The notes beneath the pieces were generated by a model that saw only the letters and a list, made by a program, of their open reading frames with translations, made no database searches and was not told the DNA's origin. Position numbers and translations under genes: made by a program. Shown piece after piece: positions 41,703 through 50,305 of a DNA stretch of 64,000 bases (its first letter is position 1; each line of letters opens with the position of its first letter). The stretch is from a virus. The stretch is from the IMG/VR virus record IMGVR_UViG_3300022542_000792, positions 1 to 64,000 of that record. One strand, written 5' to 3'.

Positions 41703-41710
41703 TATTTACG
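41703..41710 (-). promoter_or_regulatory. Possible late promoter (CGTAAATA), leaderless spacing, gene 17
   Basis: Variant of NATAAATA ending 5 bases before the gp17 ATG. Confidence 0.35.
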
Positions 41711-41732
41711 GTGGAAAATTAAAGGGTTACCT

Positions 41733-42590
41733 TTATTTTATGGTAGCACCTTTAACTTTATTCAACCCTTCGCCACGAAGCACAGCCATTACATCCATAG
41801 ATGTTGGTTTAGCTCCCTTCTTAGAAAGATGACGAACTTGAACACGTACTTCCAATGAGCCAGCAAATGCAGCAGGAATTTCAGGAATAGTTTCTACTCC
41901 TAACACTTCATATAATTCTTTCTCAACTGCTTTTGATAATTTTTTACCATGAGGAATGATATACGCTTCACTTCCTAAGATAAACAACATTAAATTATCT
42001 CCACCCGCCTTCTTCTTAAATTTATTTTTGTAGTGGTCAACAATCATAGTACCTATTCGTTTATCTTTAATTGCCGGACTTGATAATTGGAAATTATTAC
42101 CTGTACCACCGAATTCTTTTTTCGCTAATTTAACAAATTTAAGTGTTTGTTTATATCGTTTGTCTTTTTCTTTAATTACAGAAAGTGAACCAGATTTTAT
42201 TTCTTTGACATCTTTACTAAAATGTTGCTTGAGTAAAGAAAGCATTTTCGTCGCTCGTTTCTTTACATCTTTACTTCCATTGAGTACATCTAAAATTAAA
42301 AGTTGATTATCTGTAACATCGCCAATTGCATCAAATTTTCCACGTTTGTATTCCCACTTACGAAGCGATCCCATTGGGTCTCTTTTGCTCATCTTTGCTT
42401 CAATGTGAAGGAAGACTTGCTTGCCGCTTGGTAGTGTAATAGAAGCACCAATATCTGGCCAGCCAGCATCTGCACCTTTTGGCTCAGCCCAAATTTTAAA
42501 ACCCTTTTTCTTCAACATTTTGGCAATGCCATCTTCGTGTGCATCTGATGCTGGAGTTTCAAGTATCATTTTAAGTTCATTCAGTTTCAT
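41733..42590 (-). CDS. Putative PD-(D/E)XK nuclease-like protein, 285 aa
   Basis: Residues 20-68 read GIAKMLKKKGFKIWAE, then AGWPDIGASI, then VFLHIEAKMSK: an E...PD...ExK arrangement (PD at about 45-46, EAK at about 64-66) expected of a restriction-like nuclease core. The rest is Lys-rich, with a C-terminal strand region (LEVRVQVRHLSKKG). The N-terminus MKLNELKMILETPASD could be a head-targeting leader. It lies between terminase genes 16 and 17 and overlaps gene 16 by 14 bases, so a part in DNA packaging or injected-DNA processing is plausible. Confidence 0.5.
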   Translation of the reverse strand: MKLNELKMILETPASDAHEDGIAKMLKKKGFKIWAEPKGADAGWPDIGASITLPSGKQVFLHIEAKMSKRDPMGSLRKWEYKRGKFDAIGDVTDNQLLILDVLNGSKDVKKRATKMLSLLKQHFSKDVKEIKSGSLSVIKEKDKRYKQTLKFVKLAKKEFGGTGNNFQLSSPAIKDKRIGTMIVDHYKNKFKKKAGGDNLMLFILGSEAYIIPHGKKLSKAVEKELYEVLGVETIPEIPAAFAGSLEVRVQVRHLSKKGAKPTSMDVMAVLRGEGLNKVKGATIK

Positions 42591-43041
42591 TTGTAATATC
42601 CTTCATTTCGCTACCATTTAAAATATTTTTGAGTAATTCATTCCTATCAATGATAATGTTATTATTAACTGTTTTTGGTCCACCACCATTCTGCTTTGTA
42701 GCTTCCAATTTATCTTTGTGTTGTTTTAATCCACCCTTTTCTTTGGCAGCATTGAGCGCAGCGTTTAAAAATTGGACTGCTACTTCTGCATTACGTGCAG
42801 CATACTTTCCTTCAACTGTATCAACTATATCAGATTGTGCGTCAAAAGCATCCATAGCTTTGTCATATACTGTCTGATACTGTCCTTCTATCTCATCGTC
42901 CTTTTCATCATACTCTTGATGGTCAGATAATTCAGTTGGAAGAGACTCTGTATATTCAACAATTGTGCTATTAGCTTCAATACCAAATACTTCTTCCATT
43001 GGATGGGATATAGTTTTCTCTTTTGTAATTTTTTCACTCAT
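42577..43041 (-). CDS. 16: Terminase small subunit gp16-like
   Basis: 154 residues (T4 gp16 164). An acidic N-terminal region is followed by a long helical pair (QTVYDKAMDAFDAQSDIVDT and NAEVAVQFLNAALNAAKEKG), the oligomerising coiled coil of gp16, and a polar C-terminus with PKTVNNNIIIDRNELLKNIL. It regulates gp17 and recognises viral DNA. Its position two genes from gp17 and next to gp4 supports the call. Sequence similarity is moderate, so the identification rests partly on context. Confidence 0.7.
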   Translation of the reverse strand: MSEKITKEKTISHPMEEVFGIEANSTIVEYTESLPTELSDHQEYDEKDDEIEGQYQTVYDKAMDAFDAQSDIVDTVEGKYAARNAEVAVQFLNAALNAAKEKGGLKQHKDKLEATKQNGGGPKTVNNNIIIDRNELLKNILNGSEMKDITNETE

Positions 43042-43499
43042 TTGAAAATCTCTCTTTCTGTCATAATACGGAACGTTATACCGTATTTATCACAGAAAAG
43101 CTTGGCGCTTTGCCATTTTGCAATATTTATTGCATAAGCGATATCTTCATACAATTTTGTTTTAGGGTTTTTACTACGAGTTCTGCGAGTTTGTTGTAAT
43201 GGTTTGACCTCAATTATTTCTTGTTTAAGGTTACCCTCCGCATCTTTATATTCAATCCAGTAGTCAGGAAAGTAACGATGCACTCGTCCAGTTGTTGGCT
43301 TTACATATGGAATAGCAATCTCTTCAGATGACCAACGAAGAATGTTTGGATTGTTATCAAGGAAATGATTAAAGTTTAATTCCCAAGAAGACATATAACG
43401 AATCTTTGTAACATCACCAGTATACTTTTCAGGGTTTTTTGGTGTATAGTATCCTTGCTTGAATCTTGATTTTTTATTGATTGTTTTAGCTAAGCTCAT
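43038..43499 (-). CDS. 4: Head completion protein gp4 (gp50/gp4 family)
   Basis: 153 residues, matching T4 gp4 (about 150). Conserved run: PKNPEKYTGDVTKIRYMSSW, ELNFNHFLDNNPNILRWSSE, IPYVKPTTGRVHRYFPDYWI, IIEVKPLQQ, and NIAKWQSAKLFCDKYGITF. The HRYFPDY...EVKP pair is a PD-(D/E)XK-like nuclease site, in line with the view of gp4 as a nuclease that trims DNA ends before tail joining. ATGA overlap with gene 16. Confidence 0.9.
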   Translation of the reverse strand: MSLAKTINKKSRFKQGYYTPKNPEKYTGDVTKIRYMSSWELNFNHFLDNNPNILRWSSEEIAIPYVKPTTGRVHRYFPDYWIEYKDAEGNLKQEIIEVKPLQQTRRTRSKNPKTKLYEDIAYAINIAKWQSAKLFCDKYGITFRIMTEREIFK

Positions 43500-43501
43500 A
43501 A

Positions 43502-44764
43502 TTATAATTGTGGGGAACTTTCATAAAAGTCATCACTATATCCTGTGGTAGTATTTGGATCATTAGAATCATCACTAGCGTAACGAAGGGGCCAATTACC
43601 ACCTTTTGTAAGTTCACTAAGATTAACTTGTCCGATACTTGGATTGGTAGGTTCATTTGGTTCAATGTATAATCCATCGTAACTAAATTGCAACCCAATT
43701 TCATTACCTTCCCCAGATTCAGCCATACTCAATTCATCCATTTGTAATTCTAAAATTTTAGGATTGAAGAAGTGGTAACTGTTCATCAACCGACCACCAT
43801 CAAAAACATGAAACAATGTAATTTCTCGTAACACTGTTTTTTGATTTTCAAGAAGAGGACCTGCAGATGCTGAATAATTGTGTGTTGGAGTTCCAAGTGC
43901 AGCGTGTTGGTTTAATTGATCAAAATTCATACCACCACCATCAAATTGTTCAATCTGTTCTCTTGTCATATTTGAAATAGGACTCATTGCTCTAAGATAA
44001 GAATTATAAAAATGCATAGCTTCATTCGTCAGATCGTCATAGAATCGCATACCGATAGGATTATAAGTTGACTTTTTGATAACCTTTGTCTTGAAGTTGT
44101 ATAAATTAATATCATCATATTCAAATTGAATTGTTGGACGATCTGACTGTTTGATTACAAACGCAAAATGTTTGAATCGATCTGACATTGCTACATATGG
44201 TTCACTAAATGTAAATTGGACAACGAATAAGAATTTACTTTTTGGTGCCCGAGCAATCAAATCCATTGCATATGGAGATGCGTGACATACTTTAAAATCT
44301 GGGGCTTTATTTGCATCTGGGGATGTAAATAATTTATCTGTAAATGTTTTTAAATTTGATAAATCTGCTACAGCATCAGGAAGGTCAGAAATATCATTAT
44401 AATTACCACCTTTAACTTTTTCCCAAACTTGTTTAGCAGAACTAATTCCTCTATTAACTACACCTGGATTTAAAGAGGCGTTTGTACGAGCGGCAGATGG
44501 ATTAATTCCCGTCTCTCCCAAAACAAAATCGGCACCAAGATCATCAGAACTTCCTAGTGGTAGTGGACCATTTCCACCCAATCCAATAATGTTGGATGTA
44601 CTAACTAATGCACGAAGACCATCACCAACTGATCCAGTTCCTTCAATCCCACCAAGAAAACTTGCACCTTCAAAAAATGACTTCTTTGATGATGTGTTTT
44701 GTATGTGTGAATTGATATCTGCTGAACAATTTTTGACTAAGAATTTTCTTGGATCTACCGCCAC
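43502..44764 (-). CDS. Tail-tube/baseplate virion protein, gp54-like
   Basis: The C-terminal two thirds contain PKSKFLFVVQFTFSEPYVAM, RPTIQFEYDDINLYNFKTKV, KSTYNPIGMRFYDDLTNEAM and FYNSYLRAMSPI. This 'E.P...FE(Y/E)(D/E)..NxYN...KV...Y.P..(M/I)xFxDD' pattern is that of tail-tube-like proteins such as gp54 and gp19. The N-terminal about 130 residues are Gly-rich. GTG start with GGGAG upstream. It lies directly after gp19. A tail-tube initiator or terminator is most likely; which one cannot be settled here. Confidence 0.5.
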   Translation of the reverse strand: MAVDPRKFLVKNCSADINSHIQNTSSKKSFFEGASFLGGIEGTGSVGDGLRALVSTSNIIGLGGNGPLPLGSSDDLGADFVLGETGINPSAARTNASLNPGVVNRGISSAKQVWEKVKGGNYNDISDLPDAVADLSNLKTFTDKLFTSPDANKAPDFKVCHASPYAMDLIARAPKSKFLFVVQFTFSEPYVAMSDRFKHFAFVIKQSDRPTIQFEYDDINLYNFKTKVIKKSTYNPIGMRFYDDLTNEAMHFYNSYLRAMSPISNMTREQIEQFDGGGMNFDQLNQHAALGTPTHNYSASAGPLLENQKTVLREITLFHVFDGGRLMNSYHFFNPKILELQMDELSMAESGEGNEIGLQFSYDGLYIEPNEPTNPSIGQVNLSELTKGGNWPLRYASDDSNDPNTTTGYSDDFYESSPQL

Positions 44765-44793
44765 AGGTTACTCCCTAAATTATGGTTTAAAAG

Positions 44794-44801
44794 TATTTAT
44801 G
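44794..44801 (-). promoter_or_regulatory. T4-type late promoter (CATAAATA)
   Basis: 29 bases upstream of the GTG at 44764, just beyond the gp19 terminator. Confidence 0.65.
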
Positions 44802-44815
44802 ACAATCGTACAGGC

Positions 44816-44846
44816 AAAAAGAAAGGGTTCATCCTTGAACCCTTCC
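44816..44846 (-). terminator. Rho-independent terminator after gene 19
   Basis: AAGGGTTCA, 4-base loop, TGAACCCTT; on the minus strand a T-rich run (TTTCTTTTT) follows. It isolates the abundant tail-tube message. Confidence 0.8.
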
Positions 44847-44900
44847 AAATACCACATCCCTGTGCTATACATCCTTGTATTATCTTCCTTAATTACTATG

Positions 44901-45485
44901 TCACGCGCCTGCGCCACCTGTAGCAACACCTTCACCTTGAGCATATCCACCAATATCTTGGCGAGCATGGTCATAACGAATTGTTGCAATAATCTGAACC
45001 GCTTCACTTGCTGCGAAATCCAAATCTGTATAATCAACATTCTGAATCCAGCAACCTTCCATTGTCCATTTTTCAACGACTTGCTCATTACCATCAAGAA
45101 GGTCAAGATATGTAACGAACTTGTAAAGTCCACCCTCACCTGCAGATGCTAACCACTGTCCTTCAGCGCCAATCAAATATTGTTGCTTCTGAAGTTGTGC
45201 TTGAACTACTGCAGAAGCAGTACCTGTAACATCATCTTCAAGAGTTAATGTGACAGGCTCAAAGTTGTGTTTGCCAGCAATCCAAGCTCTTGAATTATAA
45301 CGGTCAAGTTGAACTTCTTCAAAATTCAACGATGGACGTGTAATTGTAATTGCCTGCATTGATACTGGTTGTGAATCTGCACCACCTCCCAAGTTAGCGA
45401 ATGTTACACGCCATTTGTTCTTGAGCTTTGGCTGCAAGATTCCTGAGCCAACGCCTGGGATTCCGATGTCATTAATAGTTGCCAT
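44901..45485 (-). CDS. 19: Tail tube protein gp19
   Basis: 194 residues (T4 gp19 163). Typical features: KLKNKWRVTFANLG near the N-terminus, EEVQLDRYNSRAWIAGKHNF, VTLTLEDDVTG (the conserved 'tLtl.D' strand), QLQKQQYLIGAEGQWLASAG, KWTMEGCWIQNVDYTDLDF and EAVQIIATIRYDHA. It polymerises into the inner tube through which DNA passes. Perfect late promoter and its own terminator indicate high expression. Confidence 0.9.
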   Translation of the reverse strand: MATINDIGIPGVGSGILQPKLKNKWRVTFANLGGGADSQPVSMQAITITRPSLNFEEVQLDRYNSRAWIAGKHNFEPVTLTLEDDVTGTASAVVQAQLQKQQYLIGAEGQWLASAGEGGLYKFVTYLDLLDGNEQVVEKWTMEGCWIQNVDYTDLDFAASEAVQIIATIRYDHARQDIGGYAQGEGVATGGAGA

Positions 45486-45515
45486 GTTTTTCCTTCCCTT
45501 TTCTGCTATTTAACC

Positions 45516-45523
45516 TATTTATA
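45516..45523 (-). promoter_or_regulatory. T4-type late promoter of gene 19 (TATAAATA)
   Basis: Perfect match, 30 bases upstream of the gp19 ATG. Confidence 0.8.
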
Positions 45524-45541
45524 CTAAATTCTACTTAACCA

Positions 45542-47653
45542 TTAAATCTCAGCGCCTGATGCAACAACGCGTATTGGTACGTAGATAAATTCAGCTGCTT
45601 TGACTGGCTTAATAGCCACATCAATATACATTTCGTTTCTGTCTATACGGTCAGGTGTGTTATTTGATTCATCACAAACTGTTGCGAAATCATATAAACC
45701 ACGTTTAACCACTATGTCTCCCAAGAATCCATCAACGACAGCTTTAAGATTGTCACGGGTTAATTGGTCATTTGGTTCGAATACGAATGCAAGTGTATTT
45801 TTACGCAATTGACGCTTAATGTACATTACAAGACGTGAAACATTTACACGGTCAAGAGCACTTGCGTCAGATGCTGATGTCTTCTGTCCCCAGATAAGAA
45901 TACCACGACCAGGGAAGAATGCAATCGGATTAACGTTTGTGAAGTATTTGTATAAATCATCACGTTGACCTTGATTAACATGCAATGCATTAAATGTTGT
46001 TGCAGTTCCAAGTTCACCTGAAACATAACCAACATCAGTAAGACCAGTAACAAGACCACGACGTGTTCCTGCTGGTGCAAACCATAATTGACTTACTTCA
46101 TCACTAAATGCATATGTGCGAAGTGCTGTTCCACTTGCTGCAATGAATACATTCTTTCCATCAATATTTGATGCAAGTCCATGAGGATAGTAATAAGCAA
46201 CATTTGTAGATGATTGACGAGCTGGTGTTCCAGCCCATGCAACTACTTCAGATGCTGTCATATCCATTGGCGTATCTGCGATAACAAATGCTTCACCACT
46301 AATATCAGCAGAAAGTGCTAACATTTCATCAACTACTTCATGATATCCAGGGCAAAGAATTAAATTAAATTCAAAGTTTTCAGAACGTACTTCTGTATTA
46401 GCATTCATTGTTCCTTGAAGTGCTGTAACTATTGCTGCACGACGTGCAGTATCATTAGCACCAAGGCTTGTAAGATTTCTAAACTCAGCAGTAAACTTAA
46501 AGTTGTCTGCTGCATTAGTAAGAGATGTTGTAGCTTCTGCAGGAGACCATTCTGTAGGGGTTGGACTTCCACTACCACCAGCAACCCAAGCTGCTACATC
46601 ACCTTCAAAACCAAGATATGTACCAGTAGCTGCTTGTGAATAACCATTTCCATAAACTGGAAGAGCAACATCAATTGTAACACCGTTAACTGGAAGTGAA
46701 AATGAAACAAAACCATTTAAGTTTGCGAATAATGCTGTAGCTCCTGATCCGTCTGTAATACTGATTGTTGAAGCAGCACCTTCTAATGTACTTGTAATTA
46801 CAATATTATCAGCTTGTGGAGAGCCACCTGGAGTTAAAGATGCAACTGCACCTGTAAGGTCAGTGTTTATTGCTGCCAATAAAGCTGTCCAAGTTGTTGC
46901 ATCTGATCCAGAGAAGGAAATATTATTTACCGTACCATCAACTGTAACCGTAGCTGTATAAGTAGTACCACCAACAAGGCCAGGATCAGCACCAACATCA
47001 GTAATGCTGTTACCCATATCAACGACTTGGATACCACTTGTGCTTGCAGCAGGAATACCATTATCATCAAAGAAGTCTGTTTCAAGACCTGAGAAAGTTG
47101 CTAAGTCCCAAATATCTGTTGTTGCATCATTAGCAAGAGAAACTATCTCTGCTGCTGTTACTGTTGTTCTGAAACCAGGATCGGTTGTAACAAAACCATT
47201 TGTATTATTGTATTCGTCAAGTAATGCTTGTGCAAGAATTGCAATAGTTGTTCCTGCAGTAACAATTTTGGAATCCCATCGGGTACGTAATGTTACAGTG
47301 TCATCATCAAGATTGACATTTGCACGGACTACATAAGCTCTATTACCTAAACCAAGGAATTGGTTTAATCCAAATAGGCCGTATTCATTTCTTGCATCAC
47401 CGTGTTGAGCATTTCCACTAGAATCTTCAAGGAAGCTTGGAACACCATATAATTCAAGACTCTGTTTCAGAGACGTTACTGTGCGAACAACATCGTGTTC
47501 ATATGTGCCAGCAGCAGGTGTAGTTCCATCAATTTGAACTTTTTCATCAGCTGTTGCAACAAAAATTAGAGGGACAGTGGATGCGGCCGCTGGGATGAAG
47601 AAACTTTCATCTGTTACCGTTACACTTACACCTGGACTTACTAATGTAGCCAT
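45542..47653 (-). CDS. 18: Contractile tail sheath protein gp18
   Basis: 703 residues (T4 gp18 659). N-terminus VSPGVSVTVTDESFFIPAAA, SLKQSLELYGVPSF and GNRAYVVRANV, with C-terminal RGILIWGQKTSASDASALDR, VNVSRLVMYIKRQLRKNTLA, FVFEPNDQLTRDNLKAVVDG and YIDVAIKPVKAAEFI, are the sheath core. Residues about 230-316 are an inserted VDGTVNNISFSGSDATTWTA / ISITDGSGATALFANLNGF module also found in gp13 and a tail fibre, presumably surface-exposed decoration of the sheath. Confidence 0.93.
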   Translation of the reverse strand: MATLVSPGVSVTVTDESFFIPAAASTVPLIFVATADEKVQIDGTTPAAGTYEHDVVRTVTSLKQSLELYGVPSFLEDSSGNAQHGDARNEYGLFGLNQFLGLGNRAYVVRANVNLDDDTVTLRTRWDSKIVTAGTTIAILAQALLDEYNNTNGFVTTDPGFRTTVTAAEIVSLANDATTDIWDLATFSGLETDFFDDNGIPAASTSGIQVVDMGNSITDVGADPGLVGGTTYTATVTVDGTVNNISFSGSDATTWTALLAAINTDLTGAVASLTPGGSPQADNIVITSTLEGAASTISITDGSGATALFANLNGFVSFSLPVNGVTIDVALPVYGNGYSQAATGTYLGFEGDVAAWVAGGSGSPTPTEWSPAEATTSLTNAADNFKFTAEFRNLTSLGANDTARRAAIVTALQGTMNANTEVRSENFEFNLILCPGYHEVVDEMLALSADISGEAFVIADTPMDMTASEVVAWAGTPARQSSTNVAYYYPHGLASNIDGKNVFIAASGTALRTYAFSDEVSQLWFAPAGTRRGLVTGLTDVGYVSGELGTATTFNALHVNQGQRDDLYKYFTNVNPIAFFPGRGILIWGQKTSASDASALDRVNVSRLVMYIKRQLRKNTLAFVFEPNDQLTRDNLKAVVDGFLGDIVVKRGLYDFATVCDESNNTPDRIDRNEMYIDVAIKPVKAAEFIYVPIRVVASGAEI

Positions 47654-47700
47654 TCTTTTATCTCCTTAACCATTTTAATCTTTATCTTTGGGTCTGTCAT

Positions 47701-47708
47701 TATTTATG
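47701..47708 (-). promoter_or_regulatory. T4-type late promoter of gene 18 (CATAAATA)
   Basis: 47 bases upstream of the gp18 ATG, in the gap after gene 15. Confidence 0.7.
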
Positions 47709-47722
47709 TGATGTCACTAAGT

Positions 47723-48487
47723 TTATGGTAAATTTATGTCATCTAAACTGAACCAGTTCTCATAATCTATCCCTTGCTCATTGAGTTCATCAATCATTTC
47801 CTGATTTGTCAATGAGTCCTGACTGACTGCTCCAACGCGGACATATATGTCTTTGATGTAGTCATCTCGGAGATTTGCTGGTGCCGAGATATACACAGGA
47901 AAGTTGAATGATAATGTAGAAATTATCATTCTTCGGTCAGTTCCAGTAGGATAACTCTGGTCAAAATTGATTCCATCCAATTCAACTGTTGTTAATTTTG
48001 TCCAGTCAAAAATACCATCACTGGTTTGAATTTGCACCGTTGGGTCAAAAATCATTAATATTTGTTCTAAAATTTGAAAGTGTTGGTCAGAGTTACTTGC
48101 ATAAATTGCCACTTCTGCTTGCATCCTATATGGAATTGGCATATACTGATGAACTGTTTTGATACCATCAGGAAATACTTCACCTCTTGGTAAGTATGAT
48201 TGACGACGAGTTTGGCCTATCCCTTTTCTTAATTCAGGAGCAAGTTGAAAATTGTTTAAATATGCACTCAGCATAGGCAGACGCAATGGTTTATTTTGCG
48301 TGTTATCACCAATGATATGCGCTACAACTCTGTCCTTATTCCCATACTGGATAGGTACCGTTATTAACTGTTCTTCATCAGAATCAGCGTTTTTTCCAAT
48401 GCTTGCTTGCAGTCCAGCAAAGATAGCCATAAATTGTGTTAGGTGTTTTTTGCACTGTTGGTTGTAATAAAAGTTTGCAATTGCCAT
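47723..48487 (-). CDS. 15: Tail completion / sheath stabiliser gp15
   Basis: 254 residues (T4 gp15 272). ANFYYNQQCKKHLTQFMAIF at the start, TVPIQYGNKDRVVAHI, QYMPIPYRMQAEVAIYASN, QHFQILEQILMIFDPTVQIQ and LSFNFPVYISAP align with T4 gp15 in order. It forms a hexameric ring on the tail end that joins to the neck. It follows the gp14-like gene by 9 bases. Confidence 0.88.
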   Translation of the reverse strand: MAIANFYYNQQCKKHLTQFMAIFAGLQASIGKNADSDEEQLITVPIQYGNKDRVVAHIIGDNTQNKPLRLPMLSAYLNNFQLAPELRKGIGQTRRQSYLPRGEVFPDGIKTVHQYMPIPYRMQAEVAIYASNSDQHFQILEQILMIFDPTVQIQTSDGIFDWTKLTTVELDGINFDQSYPTGTDRRMIISTLSFNFPVYISAPANLRDDYIKDIYVRVGAVSQDSLTNQEMIDELNEQGIDYENWFSLDDINLP

Positions 48488-48496
48488 AATTTATCC

Positions 48497-50050
48497 TCAA
48501 ATATCTTCTGAAGGTGTTTTAGTTGTTGATGATAAGAATTGTTGTAAAATTGGTTTAGTTTGGTTATACTGTTCTCTCTTATCTGTTTCAAGATAGACCC
48601 AACGATTTTTAGCAGTTGAATATCTATATAATCTTGGTGGAATATCTTCAGCCAATCCGGTGTATGTTAATCTATGATAATCACCCTCTGCAAATGTTTC
48701 AGGGAATGAATCACCTTCAGTATATGCTTCATCATTAGGTGGTAGACCATCTTCAACATATAATCCTTTTGAATTTAATCCGATTTTGCTTAAATTCGGT
48801 ACTCCTTGGTCAGCAGCAGATTGGAGTTCTTCGGCAGAAAATTCTTGAACATCAAGTGGGTCACTACCACGTTCAGCTAAATCCGTTGATGCTTCTGCTT
48901 CAATTGATTGACTAACATTAGAAATATCTTGGAAGATAGGATGATTTCCATCATCTATTCCAACCAATCCTGATGCATCAGGTGTTGAATTAAATCCACC
49001 AAATATGTCTTGTGTTTCTTGTGACGCCATCATTGGTTGAGCAATAATTCTTTGCATCGTTGGTTGCCATCCAGGTGTATACCCTTCTGTACTCCAACCT
49101 ACATCTGTTACTTCAAGGAACTTCTTAATTGGTTCCATTGTTGCCGAGTATTGAGTTTCACTTGGAACTTCAAAAATATCACCAATAACAATTGGTCGGC
49201 CAAGTGCTGTGACAACTGCATTAAAACTCATATGCATATAATATTGTTGATTTGGAAGTTCAATACCAAATCTTGAAAGTTCAGTTTGTATATCAATTAA
49301 ATCATATGTGCCTTTAATCGTAGTACTTTCTGAAGCGTACTCTCTGTCTCTATTTTCTAAAAATATATCATCTTGAATATCGTCAATAGATGTTTCATCA
49401 TAATCCATTAACTGTAATGCTTGGATAATCCAACGGTCACTAACACCACCATTAAAATCAATTGGACGAAGTCTCCAAAAACGAGATGGTACAGAATGTT
49501 TAAAATGTATAACATTTAAGTTATCGTCATCTGGAAGGGTAAGAATAGAAACACCATACCAAGTTATTCCGTCTTTAGACCGTTCTACACGAACACGTGT
49601 CGCTCTGTTTTCAGAGTTAGGACCTTGCATAATTTTAATCGTTGCAATGTTATGGTTTATAGATGTATCAATACCATAACGCTGACGTTCATTTTCAAGT
49701 TTGATTTCGCCAAAGTCATAACCAATATAAGATGTTAATGGAACATTACTTCCAGTTTGTGAAGAACGCCATTGTGTAACGAATGCATCAAAAGCTTGGC
49801 TCGCAGGAAAGTTGGAAGCATTGCCTCCTGCGATTGGAGTACCATTTCCAACTAAGTCAACAAGTTGTCCTTGTTCGTGTACACCTAAAAGTTTGAAAAC
49901 GTGAATGTCAGCGGCACCGATGTTGAGATTTTCCTCAACGACACCATCAATAAAACAAGAATCATTATTTTGTGTTAATTGAAACGGAGAGCAAGAATTG
50001 TCCCTTGTTTCAAGACATTTGGTTCCATCTGGTTTATCTTCGCAACTCAT
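48497..50050 (-). CDS. 14: Neck protein gp14-like with discoidin (F5/8C)-like insertion
   Basis: 517 residues, about twice T4 gp14 (256). Four Cys lie in the first 32 residues (MSCEDKPDGTKC, NSC, DSC). Residues about 50-215 look like an F5/8 type C (discoidin) domain: FPASQAFDAFVTQWRSSQTG, SYIGYDFGEIK, VRVERSKDGITWYGV, PSRFWRLRPIDFNG. Residues about 265-350 (FNAVVTALGRPIVIGDIFEV, FLEVTDVGWSTEGYTPGWQP, ASQETQDIFG) match a neck-protein segment I recall from T4-like phages. The C-terminus is acidic. The gp14 call leans on position between gp13- and gp15-like genes. Confidence 0.55.
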   Translation of the reverse strand: MSCEDKPDGTKCLETRDNSCSPFQLTQNNDSCFIDGVVEENLNIGAADIHVFKLLGVHEQGQLVDLVGNGTPIAGGNASNFPASQAFDAFVTQWRSSQTGSNVPLTSYIGYDFGEIKLENERQRYGIDTSINHNIATIKIMQGPNSENRATRVRVERSKDGITWYGVSILTLPDDDNLNVIHFKHSVPSRFWRLRPIDFNGGVSDRWIIQALQLMDYDETSIDDIQDDIFLENRDREYASESTTIKGTYDLIDIQTELSRFGIELPNQQYYMHMSFNAVVTALGRPIVIGDIFEVPSETQYSATMEPIKKFLEVTDVGWSTEGYTPGWQPTMQRIIAQPMMASQETQDIFGGFNSTPDASGLVGIDDGNHPIFQDISNVSQSIEAEASTDLAERGSDPLDVQEFSAEELQSAADQGVPNLSKIGLNSKGLYVEDGLPPNDEAYTEGDSFPETFAEGDYHRLTYTGLAEDIPPRLYRYSTAKNRWVYLETDKREQYNQTKPILQQFLSSTTKTPSEDI

Positions 50051-50062
50051 TAATATATCCTA

Positions 50063-50305
50063 TTAATCTTCTACAGCTTTTATAATTTTTATTGCTTCAA
50101 TTAAATCTTTTCGTTGTTCTACTGCCCATTTTTGAAATTCTTTAGGATCATCTAAATGTTTATCCATTTCCTTTATACCATCAACCATACGTTGAAGAGC
50201 AGATAGAGCTATTCTCTTAATTTGTTGCTTACCAGAAACTTTTCCTTGTAACTTTCGTTTAATATCTGATGCAATACTTTCATCAAGTACATTATTCAAC
50301 TTCAT
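50063..50305 (-). CDS. Hypothetical basic helical protein, 80 aa
   Basis: Not recognised. Lys-rich helices (IKRKLQGKVSGKQQIKRIAL, DLIEAIKIIKAVED). Overlaps the cupin gene by 14 bases. Located inside the neck operon; assembly factor or DNA-contacting minor virion protein by context only. Confidence 0.6.
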   Translation of the reverse strand: MKLNNVLDESIASDIKRKLQGKVSGKQQIKRIALSALQRMVDGIKEMDKHLDDPKEFQKWAVEQRKDLIEAIKIIKAVED

